Shown: positions 25,685 to 35,680 of the stretch, in pieces
Layout of the letters: each line of letters starts with the position of its first letter
How positions within the stretch are numbered: the first letter of the stretch is position 1
Assembly: GCA_905479065.1 (NCBI GenBank)
Contig: CAJQLB010000031.1
Span: 1 to 46,264 of the forward strand
From: an uncultured Flavobacteriaceae bacterium
Lineage (GTDB): Bacteria; Bacteroidota; Bacteroidia; Flavobacteriales; Flavobacteriaceae
Length of the DNA: 46,264 bases
Direction: 5' to 3'
Program-made: the position numbers and the translations under genes
Notes under the pieces: generated by a model
What the model was told of the DNA's origin: nothing
Database searches by the model: none
Seen by the model: the letters and a program-made list of their open reading frames with translations, nothing else

Positions 25685-26779
25685 ATGAAAGCAGGTATTG
25701 TAGGATTACCAAATGTCGGAAAATCAACACTCTTCAATTGTTTATCGAATGCCAAGGCGCAAAGTGCCAATTTTCCCTTTTGTACCATAGAGCCAAATAT
25801 AGGGGTTGTTAATGTTCCTGATTTAAGACTTCAAAAATTAGAGTCATTAGTGAACCCAGAGCGTGTTATACCAGCAACTGTCGAGATTGTAGACATAGCG
25901 GGCCTAGTAAAAGGAGCAAGTAGAGGGGAAGGTTTGGGAAATCAATTTTTGGCAAATATTCGAGAAACAGATGCTATTTTACATGTTCTGCGATGCTTCG
26001 ATAATGAGAACATTATACATGTTGACGGTAATATCGATCCAATACGTGACAAAGAGACCATTGATATTGAGCTACAACTCAAGGATTTGGAAACAACAGA
26101 TAAAAAATTAGAAAAGGTAAATCGCACTGCTAAAACAGGAAATAAAGAGGCTCAAAAAGAACAAGCGATACTTCAAAAAATTAAAGACGCTTTAGAAACA
26201 GGTATGTCGATACGAGCTCTTGAATTTTCGACTGAAGATTATGAAATGTACGTAAAACCACTTCAATTTATCACAGATAAACCTGTAATGTATGTGTGTA
26301 ATGTTGATGAGTGCTCTGCTGTTTCGGGAAACCATTACGTCGATAAAGTTCGTGAGGCCGTCAAAAATGAACATGCAGAAGTTTTGGTACTAGCTGTAGG
26401 GACTGAAGCGGATATTAATGAACTTGATGACTATGAGGAACGCCAAATGTTCTTACAAGACATAGGTTTAGAAGAACCTGGTTCTGCAAAACTTATTCGA
26501 TCGGCTTATAAATTACTCAATCAGCAAACTTATTTCACTGCAGGAGTGAAAGAAGTAAGAGCATGGACAATTGATATTGGTGCAACTGCTCCTCAAGCAG
26601 CAGGAGTCATTCATACTGATTTTGAAAAAGGATTCATTCGAGCGGAAGTTATTTCTTACACAGATTACACCACTTATGGGAGTGAACTAAAAACGAAAGA
26701 AGCAGGTAAAATGAAAGTAGAAGGAAAGCAATATATCGTAAAGGATGGTGATGTCATGCATTTTCTGTTCAACGTGTGA
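25685..26779 (+). CDS. ychF: Redox-regulated ATPase YchF
   Basis: A universally conserved Obg-related P-loop ATPase of 364 residues that binds ribosomes and is linked to oxidative-stress control. G1 GLPNVGKST is at 7-15, G3 [16 protein letters not shown] near 67-82, and the G4-like NVDE near 202-205 is the unusual motif that makes the family prefer ATP to GTP. The C-terminal TGS domain ends with [13 protein letters not shown]. An imperfect -7 box, TATCTTTC, lies at 25641-25648. The gene is on the same strand as the ferredoxin gene, 58 bases downstream; whether the two share a transcript is unclear. Confidence 0.97.
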   Translation: MKAGIVGLPNVGKSTLFNCLSNAKAQSANFPFCTIEPNIGVVNVPDLRLQKLESLVNPERVIPATVEIVDIAGLVKGASRGEGLGNQFLANIRETDAILHVLRCFDNENIIHVDGNIDPIRDKETIDIELQLKDLETTDKKLEKVNRTAKTGNKEAQKEQAILQKIKDALETGMSIRALEFSTEDYEMYVKPLQFITDKPVMYVCNVDECSAVSGNHYVDKVREAVKNEHAEVLVLAVGTEADINELDDYEERQMFLQDIGLEEPGSAKLIRSAYKLLNQQTYFTAGVKEVRAWTIDIGATAPQAAGVIHTDFEKGFIRAEVISYTDYTTYGSELKTKEAGKMKVEGKQYIVKDGDVMHFLFNV

Positions 26780-26915
26780 TTTTTTTTACTCATCTCTTGT
26801 GAGGCCAATGTTCTCAACAATAAGCCTTATTTTTTGTTAATTACTTTGTAGTTTCTGAGTTTCTTTTTTTGGAGCGTTATGCTATATTAGCATCCTATCA
26901 ATTTTTTAAGTTTTT

Positions 26916-28778
26916 ATGTCTCAAGAAACTAAATATACAGAAGATAATATTCGTTCGCTCGATTGGAAAGAGCACATCAGAATGCGTCCCGGAATGTATA
27001 TTGGTAAATTAGGTGATGGGTCTTCTCCTGATGACGGTATTTATATTCTTGTGAAAGAAGTTCTCGATAACTCAATCGATGAATATGTAATGGGTGCTGG
27101 GAAAACAATCGAAATTTCTATTCAAGGTAACAAAGTCATCATTAGGGATTATGGTCGTGGCATACCTTTAGGGAAGGTTGTTGACGTCGTTTCTAAAATG
27201 AATACAGGAGGTAAATATGATTCAAAAGCATTTAAAAAGTCAGTTGGGCTAAACGGTGTTGGAACGAAAGCCGTAAATGCGTTGTCTACATTTTTTAGGG
27301 TAGAATCTACAAGGGATAATAAGTCTGCCTCAGCAGAATTTCAACAAGGGAATTTAACGAATGAGGAGTTACTTGAAGATACTTCTAGACGAAAGGGGAC
27401 TAAAGTTTCTTTTATTCCTGATGAGAGTATATTTAAAAATTATAAATACCGCAATGAGTATGTCGCAAAAATGCTCAAAAACTATGTGTATCTAAACCCC
27501 GGTTTGACCATTGTTTTTAATGGTGAAAAATTCTTTAGTGAAAATGGTTTAAAGGACTTATTGGGAGATGCCATAAAAGAATCTGATTTACTGTATCCAA
27601 TAATTCATTTGAAAGGTAATGATATTGAAGTGGCACTAACACATAGCAAAACACAATATAGCGAAGAATATCATTCCTTTGTAAATGGACAAAACACAAC
27701 ACAAGGGGGAACACATTTGGCAGCTTTTCGCGAAGCCCTGGTAAAAACTATTAGAGAATTTTATGGAAAGTCTTATGAGGCCTCAGATATTCGAAAGTCT
27801 GTTGTTACGGCTGTATCAATTAAAGTCATGGAGCCTGTTTTTGAAAGTCAAACAAAAACAAAATTAGGGTCAACAGACATGGGAGGGGATCTCCCAACAG
27901 TGAGAACTTACATTAATGATTTTTTAAAGACACAGCTTGATAACTTTTTACATAAAAACCCCGATACAGCAGAAAAAATTCAACGTAAAATTTTACAAGC
28001 AGAGCGAGAACGTAAAGAGTTATCGGGAATAAGAAAACTGGCGAAGGATAGAGCTAAAAAAGCAAATCTACACAACAAAAAGTTACGAGACTGCCGTGTT
28101 CATTTTGGAGACACGAAAAATGAGCGTAACCTTGAAACAACATTGTTTATAACAGAGGGTGACTCTGCTTCAGGAAGTATCACTAAATCTAGAGATGTGA
28201 ATACTCAAGCTGTTTTTAGCTTAAAAGGAAAACCTTTAAACTGCTATGGTTTGAGTAAAAAAATTGTGTATGAAAATGAGGAATTTAATCTTTTACAAGC
28301 AGCATTAAATATTGAAGAGTCTCTTGAGGATTTACGTTACAACAATGTAGTTATTGCAACAGATGCTGATGTTGATGGCATGCACATTAGGTTGTTATTA
28401 ATAACCTTTTTTCTTCAATTTTTTCCCGAAGTGATAAAAGAAGGTCACCTTTATATTTTACAGACGCCTTTATTTCGAGTTAGAAACAAAAAAGAGACCA
28501 TTTATTGTTACTCAGATGATGAACGAAAAGAGGCAATTGAAAAACTTAAACCAAAACCCGAAATTACAAGATTTAAAGGACTTGGAGAGATTTCCCCCGA
28601 TGAATTTGTCCATTTTATAGGTGAAGATATACGATTGGATCCAGTAATGCTCGATAAAGACATGTCAATTGAAGAATTGTTGTCATTTTATATGGGTAAA
28701 AATACCTCAACACGTCAAGAGTTTATAATAAATAATTTGAAAGTAGAGTTAGACTTATTGGAGGATGCGAACAAATAA
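26916..28778 (+). CDS. parE: DNA topoisomerase IV subunit B
   Basis: The ATPase subunit of the type IIA topoisomerase that unlinks replicated chromosomes; 620 residues. It has the GHKL ATP site (EVLDNSIDE near 48-56, DYGRGIPLG near 78-86, glycine lid [13 protein letters not shown] at 111-123), the QTK-loop QTKTKLG at 312-318, and TOPRIM motifs EGDSASGS at 414-421 and DADVDG at 483-488. The protein ends soon after the TOPRIM/winged region, as in ParE. I assign topoisomerase IV rather than gyrase because the A subunit next to it lacks a clear GyrA box and gyrB/gyrA are usually unlinked in Flavobacteria. The downstream gene overlaps its last 14 bases. Confidence 0.93.
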   Translation: MSQETKYTEDNIRSLDWKEHIRMRPGMYIGKLGDGSSPDDGIYILVKEVLDNSIDEYVMGAGKTIEISIQGNKVIIRDYGRGIPLGKVVDVVSKMNTGGKYDSKAFKKSVGLNGVGTKAVNALSTFFRVESTRDNKSASAEFQQGNLTNEELLEDTSRRKGTKVSFIPDESIFKNYKYRNEYVAKMLKNYVYLNPGLTIVFNGEKFFSENGLKDLLGDAIKESDLLYPIIHLKGNDIEVALTHSKTQYSEEYHSFVNGQNTTQGGTHLAAFREALVKTIREFYGKSYEASDIRKSVVTAVSIKVMEPVFESQTKTKLGSTDMGGDLPTVRTYINDFLKTQLDNFLHKNPDTAEKIQRKILQAERERKELSGIRKLAKDRAKKANLHNKKLRDCRVHFGDTKNERNLETTLFITEGDSASGSITKSRDVNTQAVFSLKGKPLNCYGLSKKIVYENEEFNLLQAALNIEESLEDLRYNNVVIATDADVDGMHIRLLLITFFLQFFPEVIKEGHLYILQTPLFRVRNKKETIYCYSDDERKEAIEKLKPKPEITRFKGLGEISPDEFVHFIGEDIRLDPVMLDKDMSIEELLSFYMGKNTSTRQEFIINNLKVELDLLEDANK

Positions 28779-29259
28779 TGCAGAGGTTAAAAGTGTCATT
28801 ATATCGGTATATTTTATTATTGTGATATGCATCATATTGTGGGTGACATTGTTTAGTACATTTTCAATTTTTTTTGAAAATTCTAATTGGACGTTTGTCA
28901 TCGTTAGTGTTTTTTTAGTTGCGATATTTTGGTTTACCCATAAAGTATCGAAATATTTTGAATACGATAGTGATGGTCTGAAGGTCGTTTTAATCAATAG
29001 GGGATTGTTACTATCGGATGTTTTTAACTATCGAGAACATAAATTAGAAATAAAAAAGAAGTATTTAAAGGGGTATAAATTTACAAACTATCGTGTATAT
29101 AAAAATCTAAAAATATATACAACTGATCGTTACGGACATCAAAAGAAGGAGTCTTTCAATGTGTCACTTGTAAATAGAAAAAAGAGAAAATATATTAAAC
29201 AATCTTTGAGTAAAATAATTAAAGAAAACAGAAAATTAAAGTCGACAATTAATGATTGA
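28765..29259 (+). CDS. Membrane protein with PH-like domain inside the topoisomerase IV operon
   Basis: A 164-residue protein with two N-terminal membrane helices (about 10-33 and 43-59). A basic, beta-rich cytoplasmic domain follows, [17 protein letters not shown] then [18 protein letters not shown], ending in a helix [17 protein letters not shown]. The order of two helices followed by seven or so strands and a helix recalls bacterial PH-like (DUF304-type) domains, but I cannot confirm the family. The start overlaps parE by 14 bases and the end overlaps parC by 8, so all three are translationally coupled. No function is known. The pI looks high (many lysines in the soluble part). Confidence 0.8.
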   Translation: MRTNNAEVKSVIISVYFIIVICIILWVTLFSTFSIFFENSNWTFVIVSVFLVAIFWFTHKVSKYFEYDSDGLKVVLINRGLLLSDVFNYREHKLEIKKKYLKGYKFTNYRVYKNLKIYTTDRYGHQKKESFNVSLVNRKKRKYIKQSLSKIIKENRKLKSTIND

Positions 29260-31924
29260 TCAAAATGATGATTTATTAAAAGAATCTAATGAAAATGATG
29301 AGACCATCACGAAAGTGACTGGTATGTATAAAGATTGGTTTCTTGATTATGCATCTTATGTAATACTTGAACGCGCCGTGCCTGCCATTGAAGATGGTTT
29401 TAAGCCAGTGCAGCGTCGTATAATGCATTCAATGAAAGATTTAGATGATGGTAGGTATAATAAAGTGGCCAATATTGTGGGACATACGATGCAATATCAT
29501 CCCCATGGAGATGCGAGTATTGCTGATGCCATGGTACAAATTGGTCAAAAAAACTTATTGATTGACACACAAGGAAATTGGGGTAATATTTTAACAGGTG
29601 ATAGAGCAGCAGCTTCGAGATATATTGAGGCAAGAATCTCAAAATTTGGTTTGGATGTAGTGTTTAATCCAAAAATCACTGAGTGGCAGGCTTCCTATGA
29701 TGGACGCCGAAAAGAACCTGTCAATTTACCGGTCATGTTTCCGCTATTATTGGCACAAGGAGGCGAGGGAATTGCAGTGGGGTTGTCAACGAAAATTTTA
29801 CCTCATAATTTTATTGAATTAATAAATGCGTCGATAAAACATCTTCAAGGAAAACGTTTTACGATACTACCAGATTTTCCAACATCTGGAATTGCAGATT
29901 TTACAAATTACAATGATGGTTTGAGAGGCGGAAAAGTTCGTGTGAGAGCAAAAATTTCTCAATTTAATAAAAACACGTTAGTCATTACAGAAATACCTTT
30001 TGCCACAAATACATCGTCACTCATTGATTCTATATTAAAAGCAAACGATAAGGGTAAAATAAAAATTAAAAAAATTGAGGATAATACAGCCGCAAATGTT
30101 GAAATTTTGGTGCATTTACCTTCTGGTATTTCACCAGATAAAACCATAGACGCGTTATATGCTTTTACGAACTGTGAAATATCAATTTCACCTCTAGGTT
30201 GCGTAATAGAAGATAACAAGCCCTTTTTTGTTGGTGTCACTGAAATGTTAAGACGGTCAACAGATAATACTGTACAACTGCTCAAAAAAGAATTAGAAAT
30301 TAAATTAAGCGAATATGAGGCGCAATGGCACTTTGCATCTCTTGAACGTATTTTCATTGAAAATAGAATTTATAGAGATATTGAAGAGGAAGAAACCTGG
30401 GTTGGTGTGATTGCAGCCATAGGAAAAGGCTTAAAACCATACATTAAACATTTAAAAAGGGCTGTCGTTGAGGAAGACATTACACGTCTCACAGAAATAA
30501 AAATAAAACGAATTTCAAAATTTGATATTGACAAAGCACAGCAAAAAATAGAGGCTCTTGAAGATCAAATTGCTGAGGTAAAACATCATTTAGCAAACTT
30601 AATTGATTACGCCATTGCTTACTTTACAAGATTAAAAAAGGAATACGGTAAAGGACGAGAGCGAAAAACTGAAATTCGCGTATTCGATGATGTTGATGCT
30701 TCTAAAGTCGTTATTAGAAATACAAAATTATATGTTAATCGTGAAGAAGGATTTATTGGAACCTCTCTTCGTCGCAATGAGTACGTCTGTGATTGCAGTG
30801 ATATTGATGATATTATTGTCTTTACTAAAGATGGTAAAATGATGATTACAAAAGTAGGTAGCAAAACCTTTATCGGTAAAAATATCATGCATGTTGCAGT
30901 GTTTAAGAAAAAAGATAAGCGAACGATATACAACATGATTTATAAAGATGGAAAAGGAGGGGCATCTTATGTCAAACGCTTTGCAGTAACCTCTATTACA
31001 AGAGACAAAGAATATGATTTGAGTAATGGTACCCCAAATTCTCAGGTGTATTACTTTTCTGCGAATCCAAACGGTGAAGCTGAAATAGTAACCATCCTAC
31101 TGAGGCAGTCTGGAAGTGTGAAAAAATTGAAATGGGATCTTGACTTTGCGGATATTATGATTAAGGGTCGTAGCTCAAAAGGAAATCAGGTAACAAAATA
31201 TTCGCTTAAACGAATAGAACTTAAGGAAAAAGGAGTAAGTACTTTAAAACCACGTAAGATTTGGTTTGATGATACCGTACAACGCTTAAATGTTGATGAA
31301 CGCGGAGACCTTGTCGGTGAATTTCGTGGAGAGGACAGAATTCTTATAATTACACAAAAGGGAATTGCTAAAACAATTATACCAGAAATTACAGCGCGTT
31401 TTGATGATGACATGATTGTCATGGAAAAATGGATCCCAAAGAAACCCATTTCAGCTGTTTATTTTGATGGCGAAAAAGAAAAGTATTTTGTCAAGAGGTT
31501 TTTAATAGAAAATGAAAGTAAGGAAGAAAGTTTTATTTCTAACCATTCAAAATCACATTTAGAAATTATTTCAACAGATTGGAAGCCGGTTGCAGATATT
31601 GAATTTATGAAAGAACGTGGTAAAGACCGCAAAGAAAATTTGAAAATTGAGCTCGAAGGGTTCATTGCCATTAAAGGAATCCATGCACTAGGGAATCAGT
31701 TATCAAAAGAAAAGGTGAAACAAATCAATTTACTTGATGCCATCCCTTTTGAGGCACCTGAGGAATTGCCTGCTGATGAAATTGAGGTTGTTGACGAAAC
31801 ATTGGTCACAGAAACTGATAGTTCACAAGAGCACCCTGAAACAGGAACGCCGTCGGATCAATCTACTGATAAAACAACAACGAACCCTAATAAAGATGAT
31901 GAAGGGCAAATCACGCTCTTTTAA
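29252..31924 (+). CDS. parC: DNA topoisomerase IV subunit A
   Basis: The DNA cleavage/rejoining subunit, 890 residues. The active-site tyrosine is Y124 in AAASRYIEAR, and the quinolone-resistance region QYHPHGDASIADAM lies at 81-94. The winged helix, the tower and the coiled coil with a leucine-rich segment near 430-460 (EALEDQIAEVKHHLANL) follow. A C-terminal region of beta-pinwheel type comes next, then a disordered acidic/threonine-rich tail from about 830 (EELPADEIEVVDE) ending in QITLF, a beta-clamp-binding-like pentapeptide. I see no canonical QRRGGKG GyrA box. It is the third gene of the parE operon. Confidence 0.94.
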   Translation: MIDQNDDLLKESNENDETITKVTGMYKDWFLDYASYVILERAVPAIEDGFKPVQRRIMHSMKDLDDGRYNKVANIVGHTMQYHPHGDASIADAMVQIGQKNLLIDTQGNWGNILTGDRAAASRYIEARISKFGLDVVFNPKITEWQASYDGRRKEPVNLPVMFPLLLAQGGEGIAVGLSTKILPHNFIELINASIKHLQGKRFTILPDFPTSGIADFTNYNDGLRGGKVRVRAKISQFNKNTLVITEIPFATNTSSLIDSILKANDKGKIKIKKIEDNTAANVEILVHLPSGISPDKTIDALYAFTNCEISISPLGCVIEDNKPFFVGVTEMLRRSTDNTVQLLKKELEIKLSEYEAQWHFASLERIFIENRIYRDIEEEETWVGVIAAIGKGLKPYIKHLKRAVVEEDITRLTEIKIKRISKFDIDKAQQKIEALEDQIAEVKHHLANLIDYAIAYFTRLKKEYGKGRERKTEIRVFDDVDASKVVIRNTKLYVNREEGFIGTSLRRNEYVCDCSDIDDIIVFTKDGKMMITKVGSKTFIGKNIMHVAVFKKKDKRTIYNMIYKDGKGGASYVKRFAVTSITRDKEYDLSNGTPNSQVYYFSANPNGEAEIVTILLRQSGSVKKLKWDLDFADIMIKGRSSKGNQVTKYSLKRIELKEKGVSTLKPRKIWFDDTVQRLNVDERGDLVGEFRGEDRILIITQKGIAKTIIPEITARFDDDMIVMEKWIPKKPISAVYFDGEKEKYFVKRFLIENESKEESFISNHSKSHLEIISTDWKPVADIEFMKERGKDRKENLKIELEGFIAIKGIHALGNQLSKEKVKQINLLDAIPFEAPEELPADEIEVVDETLVTETDSSQEHPETGTPSDQSTDKTTTNPNKDDEGQITLF

Positions 31925-31965
31925 TTGAGATTTAAATAAAATTATTTTGAGCTTTTTGTATATGG

Positions 31966-32871
31966 TCAATTAAAGACATTGTCGTCTACGATATTTCTTT
32001 CATACTTATTGTGAATTGTGATGATAGCCAAGCCAAATAGAATCGCAACGATAATTAATATAGTGCTGATAAGTCCGCTAACTCCAAAAGACATTCGAAT
32101 CAAAATTGTTGAGATTACGAATCCAGAATTTCTAATAATCTTGTGAAATTGATCCGTATAGAAAAAGGAAATCAATAGGAGTACTACATCAACTAAAATG
32201 AGGACAGTAAAAAACTGATCAAAAAACAAATTATTAACGTTTTCAAATGTAGGAAGTGAATTAAATGATTTTGAAAACTCAGAACTCCAGACAACCAACG
32301 TATAGACAGACATTAGAAAGAAGAGAGGTAGTAGTATCACCGCGATTATTTTTTTCTTTGCGATAAAGCTCTGAATGATTGGTTGTAATTTAAGATTCGA
32401 TATGGCCTTCCGTTTTCCCTGCTTTTGAAAGAGATAAATCAAATAAAACATAAGAAGCGAGGCTAATAAATCATAAGTAAACTGTAAATCTCCTTTTATT
32501 TCAAACCAATCTGTTGATAATTCAAGAGCAGATAAATCTTTAAAAAGTTTTCGAATAATGATGAGCGTGATGATTTCATACTGTTTTGTAATATAGGTCG
32601 TAAACGAACGAGGTAAGTAATAAATCAATAAATAAACCTCGTAAATAAGTATGAATGAAAATGGTGTGTAGACGGCTGATATGGGATTATTCAATAACTC
32701 CGAATTTTCAGGTGCACCTATGATATTAAATTTAATTAAATAAATGAGCGCCAAGTGAATAAAAAAGCTAAAGATTGCAATTTTAAGAATAACATTTTCA
32801 GTTTTTTTTCTAGTCTTGTCAGTAAGTAGCTTTTCAAATAAATAGATCGCCATATTTTGTATGTTATTCAT
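31966..32871 (-). CDS. Multi-spanning membrane protein of unknown function
   Basis: A 301-residue protein with about six to seven hydrophobic helices (roughly 27-47, 64-87, 133-150, 171-193, 213-237, 246-266 and 269-285). It contains a conserved-looking interhelical stretch, YYLPRSFTTYITKQYEIITL, followed by IIIRKLFKDLSAL with regularly spaced basic residues, reminiscent of voltage-sensor helices. That resemblance is only a pattern and I do not claim a channel. The N-terminus may start at M7 (MAIYLFEKLL). It is isolated, convergent with parC (41 bases between stops), and has no recognised promoter box in the 158-base gap above it. Confidence 0.72.
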   Translation of the reverse strand: MNNIQNMAIYLFEKLLTDKTRKKTENVILKIAIFSFFIHLALIYLIKFNIIGAPENSELLNNPISAVYTPFSFILIYEVYLLIYYLPRSFTTYITKQYEIITLIIIRKLFKDLSALELSTDWFEIKGDLQFTYDLLASLLMFYLIYLFQKQGKRKAISNLKLQPIIQSFIAKKKIIAVILLPLFFLMSVYTLVVWSSEFSKSFNSLPTFENVNNLFFDQFFTVLILVDVVLLLISFFYTDQFHKIIRNSGFVISTILIRMSFGVSGLISTILIIVAILFGLAIITIHNKYERNIVDDNVFN

Positions 32872-33030
32872 TTTTTAGGAGTTTTTTGACAAGTATCTTA
32901 GTGTTTATGCCGCGTTAACATAACTAATGTACTAAAAGAATTCTAAAAACATACAACTATGTAACGCGAAAGGAAGGTTTGTTAAGATGAGAAGATATAT
33001 CCTATTCTAGCAGCACTAACAATAATTCTT

Positions 33031-33303
33031 TTAAGAATTGTCAAATATTAAATACCCTATGAAAAGCAAAATATAGATAATTAAATAAAAGCTATAAAAA
33101 CTTTTAAATTTTTTATACGAGATGTTGTCAGGGTAGATATTTACAAATAAACCTTTTAATTCTTTTAAAAAAAGAGGTTTAATATTAATACTCCAATGAT
33201 TAGTTTGGTAAACAATTTTCCTGAATTTACTTCGGTAATATCCGAGAGGTAATCCCCAAATAATCAAAAGAACAAACCAGATGTGATCAATGATGTAGTC
33301 CAT
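33031..33303 (-). CDS. Small two-helix membrane protein downstream of DUF1295
   Basis: A 90-residue protein from ATG 33303 (MDYIIDHIWFVLLIIWGLP), whose ATG overlaps the TAA of the DUF1295 gene by one base (TAATG), a standard coupled start. An upstream ATG at 33327 lies within the DUF1295 frame and is not needed. Membrane helices are at about 5-22 and 67-86. The middle is basic and aromatic (YYRSKFRKIVYQTNHWSI). I do not recognise the family. Cotranslation with DUF1295 suggests that the two act together. Confidence 0.7.
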   Translation of the reverse strand: MDYIIDHIWFVLLIIWGLPLGYYRSKFRKIVYQTNHWSINIKPLFLKELKGLFVNIYPDNISYKKFKSFYSFYLIIYILLFIGYLIFDNS

Positions 33304-34088
33304 TAGTATTTGTTTTTTGGAAACCAAGGAAAAAAGGCATTGGTTCTTTTAATATAATCTTGGTAACCAGGTTTATTAGTTTTAAGAGTTTTTTCTAAAA
33401 GACTAACTCCAGAAACTTTAATAATTAAAAGAGTCATGATTACAGAACCCATAATTTGCCAATAGCCACCTGCCGCGATCGAAAAAATAGCATAAGCCCA
33501 CCAGATTACAGAGTCTCCGAAGTAATTTGGATGACGTGTGTACTTCCAAAACCCTGTTTTAAGTATTTTGGTCTTGTTGTCATTGTGCTTCTTAAATTGA
33601 TATAACTGATAATCGCCTCCAGCTTCAAATAAGAAACCAATGATCCAAACACAGATGCCAACATAATCTAATACGCCAAGTATTCCTGAAGAGGAACTTG
33701 AATTCACAGCTAATAGCGGTAATGAAATAATTAAAATTAAGCCACCTTGTAATAAAAAAGTTTGAAAGTAACTCAACCACCAATAGCGATGTGGTCCAAA
33801 TTTCACTCTAAACTCTTGATATCTAAAGTCCTCACCCTTACCAATATTCCTAAAAGCGAGATAAATTGCTAAGCGAAAGCCCCAAAGAGACACTAAAATT
33901 AGTAGAAGTATTTTTCTAGGTGTTACATCTCCTGAATTTAAAAAATAGACAGTGTTAACAACGACAAAACCAATTCCCCAGAAAATATCCACAATACTGA
34001 CGTTTTTTAAAAACACACTAACTACCCATAGCATGGTGACAAGTAAAAAAATAATGAAGGCAGCTTCTGTAATAATAAAAGTCGTCAT
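33303..34088 (-). CDS. DUF1295 membrane protein, steroid 5-alpha-reductase-like
   Basis: A 261-residue integral membrane protein with six or seven helices. The C-terminal half has the fingerprint of the isoprenylcysteine methyltransferase/steroid 5-alpha-reductase superfamily: FWKYTRHPNYFGDSVIWW at about 180-197 and EKTLKTNKPGYQDYIKRTNAFFPWFP at the end. Residues 33-40 (VDIFWGIG) and 87-99 (FRYQEFRVKFGPH) are also typical of DUF1295. The family is predicted to reduce or methylate lipid-like substrates using NADPH or SAM; the true substrate is unknown. The downstream 90-residue protein is coupled. Confidence 0.9.
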   Translation of the reverse strand: MTTFIITEAAFIIFLLVTMLWVVSVFLKNVSIVDIFWGIGFVVVNTVYFLNSGDVTPRKILLLILVSLWGFRLAIYLAFRNIGKGEDFRYQEFRVKFGPHRYWWLSYFQTFLLQGGLILIISLPLLAVNSSSSSGILGVLDYVGICVWIIGFLFEAGGDYQLYQFKKHNDNKTKILKTGFWKYTRHPNYFGDSVIWWAYAIFSIAAGGYWQIMGSVIMTLLIIKVSGVSLLEKTLKTNKPGYQDYIKRTNAFFPWFPKNKY

Positions 34089-34151
34089 GTGTTTAATTGT
34101 GGGTTATTGACTATATACTGTATTTAAAATGGGCATGGGAACAATTGACAC

Positions 34152-35471
34152 TTATTTTTTAGAGTATGCAACACTAGAAGTCTCCATATAATCAGAGACA
34201 AGATTAAGCATGGCTTTTACACCTGTAATAAATCCACTTTCATCCAAGAAAAAATCGGGAGTATGATGTGAGGCTGAGGTTTTAGGATCTTGCCCTTTAG
34301 GTAAAGCACCTACATAAAAATAAAATCCAGGAACTTCATTTGCAAAAAATGAAAAGTCCTCGGCGCCAGTCTCGGCTGGAATCAAATTGACATGGTCACT
34401 TCCTGCTGCTTTTTGCAATGATGGAACCATATTTTTTGTTAATTCAATATCATTAAAAGTTACTGGATAATGACTCGAGTAGGGTAGTTCTACAATTGCA
34501 TGAGCCCCGTTAGCTTCAGCAGTATTGGTAACAATTTCTCTAATACGTTTAAATATTAATTCTTCATCAGACTCGCTCAGCGTTCTTACCGTACCTAACA
34601 TTTCTACTTGTTCAGGAATAATATTGGATCTATTTCCACCATTAATGGCTCCGATAGTAACAACCGCTGCATTCTCTGTAACATTGACGTTGCGGCTCAT
34701 TATGGTTTGAAGATTATTGATGATTTGAGCCGATGTTACTACGGGATCAATAGCATACCAAGGTTCAGCACCATGGGCCGAACGTCCTTTAACAGTTATT
34801 TTTAAATCTCCCACCCCTGCAAACATACCACCAGGGCGATAAGTGATATTTCCAACTTCTAATTGCGCGTTGATGTGAAGACCAAAAATAACATCAACAT
34901 TTGGATTTTTTAAAGCACCTTCCTTTACCATGAGTTCAGCCCCACCTTCTTCTCCTTTTGGAGCTCCTTCCTCAGCAGGTTGAAAAATAAATTTTACGGT
35001 TCCTTTTAAATCGTCCTTTATTTCTGCAAGCATCTCTGCAACCCCCATTAATATGGCAACATGAGAGTCGTGACCACAAGCATGCATTACATTAGTTTCA
35101 GTACCATTATAAATGGTTTTTTTCTTAGATGCAAATGGAACAGGAGTCCGTTCCAAAACAGGTAAAGCGTCCATATCAGCGCGAAGTGCAATTACAGGGC
35201 CAGGTAAACCTCCTTCAAGGAGCCCAACAACACCGGTAACACCTACTTCTGTAGTCACCTTTATTCCAAGTGATTTTAAATGTTTTGCTACCAGAGCTGC
35301 GGTTCTAAACTCACGATTTCCAAGTTCTGGATTTTCATGAATATCTCGTCGCCACTCAATGACTTTTTTTTCAATTTGGATAAAATCATTATCATTAAAT
35401 TGCACTTGTGCTGTTGTATGCACAACATTAGAAAGTAAAAATACTAGGGATAAAAAATACAGAGGTTTCAT
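34152..35471 (-). CDS. Secreted M20 family amidohydrolase (hippurate hydrolase-like)
   Basis: A 439-residue metal-dependent amidohydrolase of the M20D group, which cleaves N-acyl amino acids. The signal peptide is MKPLYFLSLVFLLSNVV, probably cleaved after the TTAQ, so the enzyme is exported. RRDIHENPELGNRE at about 41-54 and ADMDALP near 98-104 are typical. Metal ligands are C132 and H134 in HACGHDSH, E167 and E168 in QPAEEGA, H199 in GLHIN, and a late histidine in SHHTPDF. It has a dimerisation domain with GRSAHGAEPW. The nearest full -7 match on this strand, TACATTTG at 35664-35657, would leave a leader of about 180 bases. Confidence 0.92.
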   Translation of the reverse strand: MKPLYFLSLVFLLSNVVHTTAQVQFNDNDFIQIEKKVIEWRRDIHENPELGNREFRTAALVAKHLKSLGIKVTTEVGVTGVVGLLEGGLPGPVIALRADMDALPVLERTPVPFASKKKTIYNGTETNVMHACGHDSHVAILMGVAEMLAEIKDDLKGTVKFIFQPAEEGAPKGEEGGAELMVKEGALKNPNVDVIFGLHINAQLEVGNITYRPGGMFAGVGDLKITVKGRSAHGAEPWYAIDPVVTSAQIINNLQTIMSRNVNVTENAAVVTIGAINGGNRSNIIPEQVEMLGTVRTLSESDEELIFKRIREIVTNTAEANGAHAIVELPYSSHYPVTFNDIELTKNMVPSLQKAAGSDHVNLIPAETGAEDFSFFANEVPGFYFYVGALPKGQDPKTSASHHTPDFFLDESGFITGVKAMLNLVSDYMETSSVAYSKK

Positions 35472-35680
35472 AATTGAGATTGTTTAAGGAATTCGTTTTA
35501 AGCAATGATCGTTAATAGCACAGTTTTGATGGTATACATACCTTTCAGCCATTAAAGTACTACATTTACTGCAAAAAGAAATGATAATAAGATAATCGTT
35601 TCAATGACGAATATAATTATTTATATATTGGTTGAAGACGAAAAAGTTTTAATTGACAAATGTACGTTACGATTTTTAAA

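Noticed and set aside
33024-33039. AATTCTT-TT-AAGAATT inverted repeat at the end of the 90-residue protein gene
   Set aside because: A tight AT palindrome with a 2-base loop and no following T-run on the minus strand, so it is not a terminator; probably chance.
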